From NCBI RefSeq assembly GCF_029212375.1, contig NZ_JARGNU010000001.1, positions 62,001 through 126,000 on the forward strand: a DNA stretch of 64,000 nucleotides, read 5' to 3'. Shown here piece after piece: positions 19,673-29,417 of the stretch (the first letter of the stretch is position 1; each line of letters begins with the position of its first letter). This stretch comes from Zhongshania sp. (lineage in GTDB: Bacteria; Pseudomonadota; Gammaproteobacteria; Pseudomonadales; Spongiibacteraceae). A model generated the notes under the pieces. It did no database searches and was not told the DNA's origin. It worked only from the letters and a program-made list of their open reading frames with translations. A program made the position numbers and the translations under genes.

Positions 19673-20707
19673 TTATTGTTGGTGGGGTGCACTGCTGCGC
19701 AGCGGCCCCATTTCTGAGATCAATACAATACCTGGCTTGGCGTTTATGACATCGGGAATACGGTTGAACAGGCAGCCCGCGGTGGTCAGGTCGCTGTCTT
19801 TGCGATTGTTGCGAAGTTCATTGCGGGGACTGCCGTCTACCGCCCAATAGACATGCTCTTCCTCGCCATCTTTGAATAACCGCAGTTCAATATTGAAATG
19901 GGCGCTAACACCCTCTTCGGTATGCGTGGTGCCAGAAATTCGGGTGCCTACCGATGTACCGGCGGGGATTGCCTCGTTGCTCCACGGGTTGGTGATCGGC
20001 CTGTCATACAGTACCGGCGCTATGCTGACTTCGCTGCGGCTAACGGTGTAGCCAACGGCGCTAAGCACATGCTCGCAAATAGTTTTGTAAGAGTTGCCGA
20101 AAGGGGCTTTGTGCAGGCCCCGTTCATAGAACGTGGCTTCGCTAATGCCGATGCCGACAAAGGCGGCTTGCTCAAAGCTACTAACTTGGCCGTATACGTC
20201 GGTAATACTGCTGTGCTCAAGCGACTTTATTTGGGTGCAGGGGCCGAGCAGTAAAATACCACTCCAAATACGCGACATATCCCAGATACCGCCGCCGCTA
20301 AAGCTCACCTTGTTTTGCTTTGCCAAGGTGTTGAGACGGGCGGCGATAGTGGGGTCGCAACCGTAGGGGTAGTAGGATTCAGAACCGTGGCACAACACAT
20401 TTATACCGGCGCCAAGTAGGCGTTGATGAGCGCTAAAATTAACGCTGAGTAAATTGCTGACGGTGACAATACCAATATCCGCATCGAGATCAGCGTAGCT
20501 AGCGGTGTCGCAGTCTTGAATAATAACACCGAGCTCGCGACCTAAACCCGCCACAGGGCCGAGGTCTTGGCCTACTTTATGGCCGGCTCGATTAAAGGCG
20601 GCCACTATGGGCCAGCCGCGTTCAGTCGCGAGTTTGGCAATATGGCAGCCGTACTGGCCGGTGCCGTAAATAACGATACGGGGCGGTGGTTGTTTGGGCG
20701 TGGTCAC
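19673..20707 (-). CDS. NAD(P)-binding protein resembling the dihydrodipicolinate reductase N-terminal domain
   Basis: RIVIYGTGQYGCHIAKLATERGWPIVAAFNRAGHKVGQDLG; overall DapB-like/diaminopimelate dehydrogenase-like layout. Confidence 0.7.
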   Translation of the reverse strand: MTTPKQPPPRIVIYGTGQYGCHIAKLATERGWPIVAAFNRAGHKVGQDLGPVAGLGRELGVIIQDCDTASYADLDADIGIVTVSNLLSVNFSAHQRLLGAGINVLCHGSESYYPYGCDPTIAARLNTLAKQNKVSFSGGGIWDMSRIWSGILLLGPCTQIKSLEHSSITDVYGQVSSFEQAAFVGIGISEATFYERGLHKAPFGNSYKTICEHVLSAVGYTVSRSEVSIAPVLYDRPITNPWSNEAIPAGTSVGTRISGTTHTEEGVSAHFNIELRLFKDGEEEHVYWAVDGSPRNELRNNRKDSDLTTAGCLFNRIPDVINAKPGIVLISEMGPLRSSAPHQQ

Positions 20708-20905
20708 GGCGAAATCCCTTTGCCAGTGCGCTGATTAGCAAAACCCTGCTAATCGCTTTTGGCTATTATTGTTCGATAGCGTATTTTCATCACAAGAACA
20801 GATTGGGGTCAAGAGCTACATTGGTGAGAGCTGGGGCTTAAAAGCGGATTTTGTGGCGGGGCAGCAATGTTCTTGCTTATCGCTATTCTAGGTTTTGTAG
20901 CGAGT

Positions 20906-20948
20906 GCCGCTTACAGGCAGTATTAAGTGGATACCGCCTGTAAGCGGC
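20906..20948 (-). terminator. terminator-like hairpin downstream of the TetR gene
   Basis: Perfect 13-bp arms GCCGCTTACAGGC (20906-20918) and GCCTGTAAGCGGC (20936-20948), 17-nt loop, adjacent to the stop of the minus-strand gene. Confidence 0.55.
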
Positions 20949-20953
20949 CTTGG

Positions 20954-21586
20954 CTAGATCTTGACCGTGGCGCTAACCATACTTTTCCAACGTTGTACCA
21001 AGCGCCGATATTGCTTGGGATTTTCGCTGATGAGCATTTTAACCACATAGCCTCTAACCAGACAAAAGCTGATATTGAGGATGTCCTCGGCAAGTTCCTT
21101 TTCCCAGCCGAGATCGACTAGCTTGTCGATCCAGGCTTTTTCGACTAGTGAGCGGCTGCTTACGGCAAGCTGGATCTGTTGCCCGCGCAATTCTTCATTT
21201 TTGCCGCCGGCCATTAAAATATCCAGTGCAACCATGAAATAGTCAGACATAAAAAAGTCTTCAGCGTCTTTCATTGCGGCGTCAATGGGATCGTCATTGG
21301 GCTTAAAAGCGGCGATATTGCGGGTAAAAATGCTATAGGATTGCTCGTAAGCATACTGCATTGCCGCCAAAGTCAGGTCATTTTTGGTGGGGTAGTGGTG
21401 TAATTGCGCGCCCTGAGAAACGCCGGCTTGCTTGGATACTGCTGAGGTGCGGAAATTGGCAAAGCCAACATCTTTGATAACGTCGAAAGCGGCTTTGGCC
21501 AAACGATAGCGCATGATGGCGGTGCGCTGTGTTTGCGGAACCCTCGCTTTTTTGGGGATTGCGGTCAAGATTGGTGTCCTCGCCAT
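20954..21586 (-). CDS. TetR family transcriptional regulator
   Basis: N-terminal HTH: VIKDVGFANFRTSAVSKQAGVSQGAQLHHYPTKNDLTLAAM. Confidence 0.88.
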   Translation of the reverse strand: MARTPILTAIPKKARVPQTQRTAIMRYRLAKAAFDVIKDVGFANFRTSAVSKQAGVSQGAQLHHYPTKNDLTLAAMQYAYEQSYSIFTRNIAAFKPNDDPIDAAMKDAEDFFMSDYFMVALDILMAGGKNEELRGQQIQLAVSSRSLVEKAWIDKLVDLGWEKELAEDILNISFCLVRGYVVKMLISENPKQYRRLVQRWKSMVSATVKI

Positions 21587-21829
21587 ACTGCTAAAGGCTG
21601 CATTTTTTTATAAACCCTAATTGTTGTCAAACCCACGTTGTTTAAGCCAGTAGTCGCTCTGGATGGCACAGTATACTAAAAATAGTAGTGCTACTGGGTG
21701 GGTGCGCGCTAGGGGGTGACCTTGGGGGCTTTTGGCGCGTTATTGACAGGTTACGCTAGTAGTTGACGACTAGTTTAAAATGAAACTACACTGAATGCTA
21801 ATTGTTAGCTAGGTAATAAAATAATAGTC

Positions 21830-22549
21830 ATGAACGCATTTTCTAGCCATCAGCATCAATTCGCACAAGATATTATGGGTCGCTCTGGGGCAAATAATTT
21901 TTGCCTGTTTCTGTTCTCGGCGCGGCCAGCGCAAGCGGGTGTTCATTTTTTTTGCCACTACGGCATGAGCGCACAGATTAAAACAGTCTACAGTCAGCGC
22001 TTGTGGGCACATGATCCATTTTTGAATCATATAAAGCAGCAAGGCGCGAATACTCAGGCAACGGTATTGGATCGCGGCCAGCTTGAAGGCAATGATAACC
22101 AAGGCGACAGTTATTGGAACTATATTAATCGGGTCGGATATCGCGATATTGTGTCGGTGATACATCCATATACACCTGAGATTTTCTTGGTAGGCGGCCT
22201 AATGGGGCAAGATCGCGGTCGGCAATACGGTGAAGTAACTGCCACACACAGCGTGATCGACGACTTGGATAATTTTGTGGGAGAGGCAGCGTCGGAATTA
22301 ATCTCGTCGCTGATCGCGCCCATGCTCACTATTGAACCTGTTGGTGCCGCCGCAGGGCTCGCACTAACGTCAAGGGAGCGGGATGTGATAAAGGCTCTGC
22401 AGGTGGGTTATGGCAATAAACAAATCGCGGCGATGTTGTCGCTGTCGGAATACACCGTCGAAAATCACTTTAAGCGTCTGTTTCGCAAGTTTGCGGTACA
22501 CAATCGCACGGCATTGCTTGCCACTGTGCAGCAGTTAGGTTTGGTGTAA
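21830..22549 (+). CDS. LuxR family transcriptional regulator
   Basis: C-terminal LTSRERDVIKALQVGYGNKQIAAMLSLSEYTVENHFKRLFRKFAVHNRTALLA. Confidence 0.88.
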   Translation: MNAFSSHQHQFAQDIMGRSGANNFCLFLFSARPAQAGVHFFCHYGMSAQIKTVYSQRLWAHDPFLNHIKQQGANTQATVLDRGQLEGNDNQGDSYWNYINRVGYRDIVSVIHPYTPEIFLVGGLMGQDRGRQYGEVTATHSVIDDLDNFVGEAASELISSLIAPMLTIEPVGAAAGLALTSRERDVIKALQVGYGNKQIAAMLSLSEYTVENHFKRLFRKFAVHNRTALLATVQQLGLV

Positions 22550-22589
22550 TGAGATTTTTATTTTTAGCGTAGCACGAGTAGGCTCGCTT

Positions 22590-22643
22590 GCCGAAATTAG
22601 GCATTAGTCGTTATTGGTGACTATATTAATGGCTAATTTCGGC
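22590..22643. terminator. long inverted repeat between convergent genes
   Basis: GCCGAAATTAG (22590-22600) / CTAATTTCGGC (22633-22643), with further internal pairing (CATTA...TAATG). Confidence 0.5.
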
Positions 22644-22654
22644 GGAGATGAGGT

Positions 22655-23653
22655 TTACACGGTTATGCAAATTTTGCCGAGATGCTGCCCAGAGAGTTGG
22701 TAAGCAAATGCTTCTGCCAACTGCGCTAAGTCAAAGCTGCAATCAATAATCGGTTTGAAATCTGCGGTTTCTAAAAAGTCGACCATTCTGGTTTGCATTT
22801 CACGACTTCCGACCGCGATGGGGCGAATACGCAGTTGTTTGAGCATTAACTGGGCGAGATTAATATTTGCTTCAAGTCCACCCAAAATGCCGACGAGTAT
22901 CAGGTTGCCATTTACTTTAGCTGCGCTAATAGATTGCTCGAGGGTAGTGCTGCCGCCTACGTCAAGAACGTGGTCGATGCCGCCGCTAAGCTGGTAGATG
23001 GTTTCTCCCCAGTGTGGGTCGCTTCGGTAATTTATAAGGTGATCTGCGCCCAGTTGTTTAAGGCGTTCCATTTTCTCCTCGCTAGAACTTGTCGCGTACA
23101 CGGTTGCGCCAAATGCTTTGGCTAGTTGAACGGCGAAAATCGAAACGCCGCCGGTGCCTTCGATGAGCACGCTGTCACCGGCTTTAATATCGCAAACTTC
23201 AACTAGGGCTCGCCATGCAGTAAGTGCCGCGCAGGGCAGCGTTGCGGCTTCGGTGTAGCTGTAGTTTTTGGGAATACGGCTTACGCTTTTTGGTTCTACA
23301 ATACTGATTTCAGTGGCACAGCCGTCGGTGGAATCGCCACCCAATCGGGTGGTGTTTGCTAGGCTGGGCTCGCCGTCGTACCAGTCGGGGAAGAATGAGC
23401 TCATAACGCGATCGCCGCACTGCCAATCGCTTACGCCGTCACCCACTTCAATGATCTCACCTGCGCCGTCAGACATCGGAATACGGCCATGCTCAGTTGG
23501 CATCATTCCGCTGGCAACGGCATAGTCGTGGAAATTCAGTGACAGGGCGTGCCAGCGCACCTTCACGTTACCTGCTTTAATGCTGGGCTCGGTCCGCTGC
23601 TCAATGACAATTGAATCAAGGCTGGCGGGTAAGTGAATGGCTGCGGTTTTCAT
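22655..23653 (-). CDS. zinc-independent alcohol dehydrogenase/quinone oxidoreductase (MDR superfamily)
   Basis: GDSVLIEGTGGVSIFAVQLAKAFGATVYATSSSEEK; GDRVMSSFFPDWYDG. Confidence 0.85.
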   Translation of the reverse strand: MKTAAIHLPASLDSIVIEQRTEPSIKAGNVKVRWHALSLNFHDYAVASGMMPTEHGRIPMSDGAGEIIEVGDGVSDWQCGDRVMSSFFPDWYDGEPSLANTTRLGGDSTDGCATEISIVEPKSVSRIPKNYSYTEAATLPCAALTAWRALVEVCDIKAGDSVLIEGTGGVSIFAVQLAKAFGATVYATSSSEEKMERLKQLGADHLINYRSDPHWGETIYQLSGGIDHVLDVGGSTTLEQSISAAKVNGNLILVGILGGLEANINLAQLMLKQLRIRPIAVGSREMQTRMVDFLETADFKPIIDCSFDLAQLAEAFAYQLSGQHLGKICITV

Positions 23654-23844
23654 GGGTAATGATCCTTGTTTTTTGCTATGCCTGAATAATGGCAGGGCCT
23701 TCGGCTAAGCTTTGGTGCTAATTTTGGGGCGCTAATTGTACGCTATTAAGCCGCTCCACCCATTAGCTGAAATTGGTCCATTGCCGGTTTTTCCCTAGTT
23801 GCTATGCTTAGTAGGATATTAAGTAAATAAAAAAGGGATACCCC

Positions 23845-24789
23845 ATGCAGCGCGCGTACACCACCGATATAAAGCCACTCGACCCTATTCACGATAATCG
23901 TCATAAACTTGGCAGTGGGCCGCTGGCACGAGAGTCGCTAGCCTATTTATTACAGCTGCCGGAAGAGGGTGTGGCGGGTATTGTTTACACTTGGGTTAAC
24001 GGCGAAGGCAAGGCGGGTTGCGCGGTAACCCTTTTTGGCCCTGGTATTGGGCCAGAGCCGTTGATCGAAAGTTTTGATGGTATTGTGGTACCCGCCGAAA
24101 TGGATTTTTTTGACTGGCGCGTCGCGGGCTTGCAGCTGCGCTTGGGCACCTTGCTAGAAACTGCCCACATTCGCTATCAATCTGATAAATTCGAAATCGA
24201 TTTTCATTTCACCGCTAGCCAACCGGCTTACGCTTATAGCTCTCATAAGGGCGGTTGCCCCCAGTGGATAGCTCATGACCGCTTTGAGCAGCAGGGCACC
24301 CAGTCTGGTTCGATTCGATTTAATGGTAAAGAGATTACGCTGCGCGGCTACACCCAGCGCGATCATTCTTGGGGTACCCGTGATTGGGGTGTGAATCAGC
24401 ATTGGAAATGGATACACGCCCAAGCGGGGCCAGAGTTGAGTGTGCATTTTTGGAAGCTGGAGTCCATGGGCCAAACGCTGATTCGCGGCTACGTTGATAA
24501 GAACGGCCATATCGCGCAAGTGGTTGACGTGGATATTGATTTTGAGATGAATGACGACATGACCACGCGTGTTGTCAACGCGGATATCGTCGATACCGCG
24601 GGGCGATCAACTCGCTTTCAAGGGGTTCCGTTCGCGACTTTTTATCTTTCACCTGATCCGATGATTACGCTTTTTGAATCGCCGATTTCCGCTTTTATCG
24701 ACGGCCAGCCCGGCGGTGGCTGCTGCGAAGTGATGTGGACTAATAGCCTGATTAATTACGTTAAAGCAAAAACCGAGGTGGCCAAATGA
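23845..24789 (+). CDS. conserved protein, possibly hydroxyneurosporene synthase/lipocalin-like (DUF7064-type)
   Basis: IRFNGKEITLRGYTQRDHSWGTRDWG motif; overlaps the phosphotransferase gene (ATGA). Confidence 0.55.
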   Translation: MQRAYTTDIKPLDPIHDNRHKLGSGPLARESLAYLLQLPEEGVAGIVYTWVNGEGKAGCAVTLFGPGIGPEPLIESFDGIVVPAEMDFFDWRVAGLQLRLGTLLETAHIRYQSDKFEIDFHFTASQPAYAYSSHKGGCPQWIAHDRFEQQGTQSGSIRFNGKEITLRGYTQRDHSWGTRDWGVNQHWKWIHAQAGPELSVHFWKLESMGQTLIRGYVDKNGHIAQVVDVDIDFEMNDDMTTRVVNADIVDTAGRSTRFQGVPFATFYLSPDPMITLFESPISAFIDGQPGGGCCEVMWTNSLINYVKAKTEVAK

Positions 24790-25940
24790 GCTTGTCTAGT
24801 GTGGCGGCGAGCTTTGAGTTGGGTCGCGATATTGAACCTAGCGTGGTGGCGATGTTACAGCAGGCTGCGAACAATAAATCCCAAGGGGTTTATCAGTCGC
24901 TGAGCGCCGAGCAGCTGCTGCCTATGTTAGAGGCTTTCATTCGCGCTCAAGGTTTGGCTGGGGCCGAGGTGAAAGGTCTGCGCCGGATGGGTGGCGGCGC
25001 GTCTAAGGAACAATTTGTTTTTGATTTACATTCTGAAGCCGAGCCTGTCCAGCGCTGCGTGTTGCGTATGGATCCCTTAGAAAGCGCGGTGGTGACTGAT
25101 CGCCGCAAAGAGTACGAAGTGCTCAACTGCATGCAGAGTGTATTGCCGGTGCCGCCGGTGTTGTGGGCAGACATCGAGGGCGCTGAGCTGTGTCGGCCGG
25201 CACTGATTTGCGGCTTTATTGGCGGTGTTACCAAGCCCAGTGGCGACAGTGGTAATGTGTCGGGCTTGGGTGCGTTATTGCCTGAGCGGTTTCGCGAGCG
25301 GCTCTCGGTACAATTTATTGACTACTTGGTGGCCATGCATGGGGTGGCCGTGGATTTTAAACCTGAGGTGTTTCAGGTGCCGGATGCCGACCCGCAGCAG
25401 GCTGCGCGCTGGCAATTAAATTGGTGGAGCAGTGTATGGCGGGACGATGCCATTGAAGGCTCGCCGCTGATGGGCTTGGCCGAGCGCTGGATGCGCGACA
25501 ATCTTCCCGGCGCGCGGGAATTGGTGGTGGTGCACGCCGACTACCGCACCGGCAATTATTTATTCGACGAAAACAGCCAAGAAATTAGCACGGTTTTAGA
25601 TTGGGAACTGGCTCATATTGGCGACTACCACGAAGATCTGGCGTGGATTATTTGCCACAAAGGCGTGACCGAAGATGGTCAAATCATGGCGTCGGGTCTA
25701 ATGACGCCCGAGGCGCTGAGTGAGCGCTACAGCGCGGCGACTGGGCGAATAGTCGATGCCGAAACTTTGCATTTCTATAAGGTATTGAGCGTGTACAAGT
25801 GTGTGGCAATTTGCCTTGCCACCGCGGCGCAAACCGCTGGTCGTAAGCACAGTCATCAAGATGTATTGCTGAGTTGGCTTACTGCTGCAGGGCACTCCTT
25901 CTCCGCCGAACTATTAAGCCTGCTTAAGGAGGTTCAGTAA
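24786..25940 (+). CDS. phosphotransferase family protein (APH/ACAD10 N-terminal-like)
   Basis: VVVHADYRTGNYLFDENSQEISTVLDWELAHIGDYHEDLAWI kinase catalytic loop. Confidence 0.85.
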   Translation: MSLSSVAASFELGRDIEPSVVAMLQQAANNKSQGVYQSLSAEQLLPMLEAFIRAQGLAGAEVKGLRRMGGGASKEQFVFDLHSEAEPVQRCVLRMDPLESAVVTDRRKEYEVLNCMQSVLPVPPVLWADIEGAELCRPALICGFIGGVTKPSGDSGNVSGLGALLPERFRERLSVQFIDYLVAMHGVAVDFKPEVFQVPDADPQQAARWQLNWWSSVWRDDAIEGSPLMGLAERWMRDNLPGARELVVVHADYRTGNYLFDENSQEISTVLDWELAHIGDYHEDLAWIICHKGVTEDGQIMASGLMTPEALSERYSAATGRIVDAETLHFYKVLSVYKCVAICLATAAQTAGRKHSHQDVLLSWLTAAGHSFSAELLSLLKEVQ

Positions 25941-26422
25941 TGAATCCATCTAGCGCACTGCGCATTGATACCATGATGCGTACTCTGCAAGACACCATTA
26001 TGCCCGCGATTCGCGATGATCAGCCCCTTGCTAAAGAGCAAGCGGGCCTAATGTTAGGTCATCTTGCGGCGTTGCAGCAGCAGGCTAATCGCGAGCATGC
26101 GGTTGATGATTACTGCCAGGCGCTGTTGCTTACTTTGGCAGATGAGGTGCTTAGGCTTGGCGCTGAAGAGTCGAGTATTGCGGATTTGCTGGCATCGCTC
26201 GATACGGCACGTAAAAATGGAGAGCTGATCGCCCTAGGCTTCCATATTGAGCGTATTCTGGCGAGTAGTGACACCAGTGCGGTGTTTAAACGCGAGAGCA
26301 GCAAGGTTGCCATGCAATACGCGGCAGATCATACCCATATGGGGCGCGCGTGGTTTTTGCCAATGGGTTTTGATGGTAATCCTAAGGCGCTGCCGACGGT
26401 GGCCGAGTTGCTGGCCGAGTAG
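25940..26422 (+). CDS. small conserved protein of unknown function (DUF6285-like), coupled to the phosphotransferase
   Basis: TAATG stop/start overlap; helical acidic protein of the size usually found beside ACAD10-type phosphotransferases. Confidence 0.5.
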   Translation: MNPSSALRIDTMMRTLQDTIMPAIRDDQPLAKEQAGLMLGHLAALQQQANREHAVDDYCQALLLTLADEVLRLGAEESSIADLLASLDTARKNGELIALGFHIERILASSDTSAVFKRESSKVAMQYAADHTHMGRAWFLPMGFDGNPKALPTVAELLAE

Positions 26423-26447
26423 ATGTATGGCATGCGTAATTAAAATG

Positions 26448-26477
26448 CAAAACGGCAGCCCGAGGGCTGCCGTTTTG
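26448..26477. terminator. bidirectional terminator hairpin
   Basis: CAAAACGGCAGCC-CGAG-GGCTGCCGTTTTG, perfect 13-bp stem between convergent genes. Confidence 0.8.
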
Positions 26478-26514
26478 GGTATACACCGCCGCGTTGCCGC
26501 GGGTGCCGCATAGA

Positions 26515-27747
26515 TTATGCGTCTGGGTTTTCCAGCAGTATTGCGCTGCCTTGGCCACCGCCAATACAGGCCGAAGCAATGCCGTATTTCACACCGCGAC
26601 GTTTCATTTCTTTGGCAACGGTGGTGGTGAGGCGCACACCAGTAGCTGCTAAAGGATGGCCGTAAGCGGTTGCGCCGCCGTTGACGTTCAATTTGTTCTC
26701 GTCCAAATTTAGCTCGCGTGCAACTGCAAGGCATTGGGCCGAGAACGCTTCGTTAATTTCGAACAAGCCGATATCGTCAACGCTTAAACCAGTGCCTTCT
26801 AGCAGAGCTTTGATCGCTGGAACAGGGCCAATACCCATGTAGTGGGGATCGACACCTGCGGCTGAAGCAGCTCTGATTTTGGCTAAGGGTTTAAAGCCAT
26901 TGCGATCTGCGTAAGCTTTGCTGGAAACCAAGGCAGCTGCGGCGCCGTCAACGATGCCAGAGCTGTTGCCGCCAGTTTGTACGCCGTCCTTGGTAAAGGA
27001 GGGGCGCAATTTAGCTAAGGTGTCTAAGGTGGTTGGGCGAACATGTTCGTCTGTTGCAAAGCTCTCAACACCACGTGGCAATTTAAATTGCTTGGTTTTT
27101 AGGCCTTCGCATTCAAATGCTTGGTTAACCAGTGTGAGTATTTCATCGGCGAGCACGCCAGATTTTTGCGCAGCCAACGCCCGCTCAAAGCTAGTCATCG
27201 CGAACTGGTCTACTTCTAGGCGGCTCAGATTATACTGTTTAGCGAGATTCTCGGCGGTGATACCCATTGGAATCTCTGCGGCGGCGTCGTACAGCAACTC
27301 AAGTAGGTAATCGCGGAAATCGACTTGGCCCAGTTTAAAGCCGCTGCGGCCGGTGAAGCTGGCGACGGGCATACGTGACATTGACTCAGTACCTACGCAA
27401 AGCATAACTTCTGCTTTGTTCAGCTGACGATAATCAGCAGCGGCGGCAATAAGCTCAAAACCTGAACCGCAAAGACGCTGTAGCATTAACGCTGGCGCGC
27501 TTTGGGCAAGGCCAGAGTACAAGCCAATGTGGCGTGGTAAATAGCCCGCGTCAAAGTCTGAGGGCGCGAGGTTGGCGGCAAACAGGCAGTCGATGTCTAG
27601 GGGGTTGATCTTATTCTCGGCAAGAAAGCCTTTTACTACGGCAATACCCAAATCGGTTGCCGAGATATGAGAAATAGTGCCATTTACTGCACCAAAGCCA
27701 CTGCGGCGGCCGTCGATTAGCCACGCGTCATCGTAGGTTGTGATCAT
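26515..27747 (-). CDS. thiolase (acetyl-CoA acyltransferase)
   Basis: LQRLCGSGFELIAAAA active-site Cys, NVNGGATAYGHPLAATGVR, CIGGGQGSA. Confidence 0.92.
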   Translation of the reverse strand: MITTYDDAWLIDGRRSGFGAVNGTISHISATDLGIAVVKGFLAENKINPLDIDCLFAANLAPSDFDAGYLPRHIGLYSGLAQSAPALMLQRLCGSGFELIAAAADYRQLNKAEVMLCVGTESMSRMPVASFTGRSGFKLGQVDFRDYLLELLYDAAAEIPMGITAENLAKQYNLSRLEVDQFAMTSFERALAAQKSGVLADEILTLVNQAFECEGLKTKQFKLPRGVESFATDEHVRPTTLDTLAKLRPSFTKDGVQTGGNSSGIVDGAAAALVSSKAYADRNGFKPLAKIRAASAAGVDPHYMGIGPVPAIKALLEGTGLSVDDIGLFEINEAFSAQCLAVARELNLDENKLNVNGGATAYGHPLAATGVRLTTTVAKEMKRRGVKYGIASACIGGGQGSAILLENPDA

Positions 27748-27824
27748 TGTAAAACTCCGATTGGTCTATTGAATGTTAGCTAGCGTAACAAAAAACGGAA
27801 AATAATTCCTGTATAGTTACCGAT

Positions 27825-29396
27825 CTACCCGATACTGCGCCCAGAATCTTTCCAGTACGGCGCCCGTAAATCTTTTTTCGACACCTTGCCTGCACCTGTG
27901 CGCGGAAAGTCGTCGACAAAGGCCACTGATTTTGGGCATTTGTAGCGTGCTAAGCGCTCTTTGCAGTAGTCAATGATATCTGCTTCGCTAGGGTCGGTGT
28001 GCGGGCGGCGAATGATTAGGGCTTTGACTTCTTCCCCCCATTTTTCACTCGGGATGCCAATAACTGCAGCGCCGGCAACGTCGGGGTGCAATGATAAGCA
28101 GTTTTCAACCTCGGTGGAATAGACGTTTTCACCGCCAGTGACAATCATGTCCTTCGCACGGTCGACAATATAGAAGTAGCCTTCGTCGTCGAAGTAGCCA
28201 ACATCGCCAGATTTATACCAGCCATCTTTGAACACTTCCTGCCAAGCATCGGGTTTTTGCCAGTAACCTCTTGCCACCGATGGTAGCTTAATGAGCATTT
28301 CCCCTGGTTGATTGGCGCCCAAGGCATTGCCGTCGGCGTCAATAATATTTATTTCGATTAGCGGGAGGGGCTTGCCACAGGAGGTTAAGCGGTGCTCGTT
28401 ATTGAGGTCGTGGTCGTCTGGGCGCAGCAAGGTGATTGCACCGCCAGACTCGGTTGATCCATAAAACTGCATAAATTTGCAGGGGATCTTTTCCATTGCA
28501 CGCTTTAACAGTCCAACCGATATGGCCGAGCCGGCATACATGATTTCGCGCAGACTGCTGAAATCTGTGCTTCCGGTTTGAGGGTGGTCTAGCAACATTT
28601 GCAGCATAACCGGAGCAACACCAGCTAAGCTTGGCTTTTGCTCATTGATTAGCTGCAATACTTCGGTAGGGTCGAACTGGGTGGCGATAACAATCGTTGC
28701 ACCGTTGTACATAGCTTGCATTGACAGACCAAGGCCAAGTAAATGAAAGCTCGGTACGCAAAACAGAAAGCGATCTTGAGCGCCCCATGTATACGCTGGT
28801 TCAAGGTGTTCACACAGGCGCATATTCATAATGCCAGCTTGGCAAAATTCTACGCCCTTGGGAATGCCGGTGGTGCCTGAGGTGTAGATTTGCCATGTGG
28901 TGTCGTCAAGGGCGCACCACGCTGCGGGGTCGCTGCTGTCGGCGCCATCAAACCATTGCCAAAGCGGGTTTTGCTCGCGCTGCCCAGCCACCATTGCAAC
29001 AACAGGAATGTCGATATCGGCCATGCCACGAGCGCTTTCCCAAAGGTCTTTAAAGCTGTTTTGGACAATGGCCAGTGCCGGCTTTGCATCTTGGATGATG
29101 CTGGCTGCTTCGGTGCTAGACAAGCGCCAGTTCATTGGAATGAACACGGCATTAATTTTTGCGCAGGCGTAGATGGTAAGAAAGTAGTCGTCAGCATTGC
29201 CTGCGTAGTAAAGCACGCGGTCGCCTTGGCCTACGCCAGCGCCGAGCATGGCATTGGCCATTTTGCTGGATTTTTCATCAAATTCAGCCCAGCTTAGGGC
29301 GTAACCCATAAATTGAGTGGCTGCTTGCTGGGGGTAATACTTGGCGTTGTAGCGAACAATGTCTGCAACGTTGCGAATTTCTGGAAAGGCCCACAT
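27825..29396 (-). CDS. AMP-dependent acyl-CoA synthetase
   Basis: IYTSGTTGIPKG, YKSGDVGYFDDEGYFYIVDRAKDMIVTGGENVYSTEVE, RTGAGKVSKKDLR. Confidence 0.92.
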   Translation of the reverse strand: MWAFPEIRNVADIVRYNAKYYPQQAATQFMGYALSWAEFDEKSSKMANAMLGAGVGQGDRVLYYAGNADDYFLTIYACAKINAVFIPMNWRLSSTEAASIIQDAKPALAIVQNSFKDLWESARGMADIDIPVVAMVAGQREQNPLWQWFDGADSSDPAAWCALDDTTWQIYTSGTTGIPKGVEFCQAGIMNMRLCEHLEPAYTWGAQDRFLFCVPSFHLLGLGLSMQAMYNGATIVIATQFDPTEVLQLINEQKPSLAGVAPVMLQMLLDHPQTGSTDFSSLREIMYAGSAISVGLLKRAMEKIPCKFMQFYGSTESGGAITLLRPDDHDLNNEHRLTSCGKPLPLIEINIIDADGNALGANQPGEMLIKLPSVARGYWQKPDAWQEVFKDGWYKSGDVGYFDDEGYFYIVDRAKDMIVTGGENVYSTEVENCLSLHPDVAGAAVIGIPSEKWGEEVKALIIRRPHTDPSEADIIDYCKERLARYKCPKSVAFVDDFPRTGAGKVSKKDLRAPYWKDSGRSIG

Positions 29397-29417
29397 ATTG
29401 TCGATTCCCTGTTGGTA

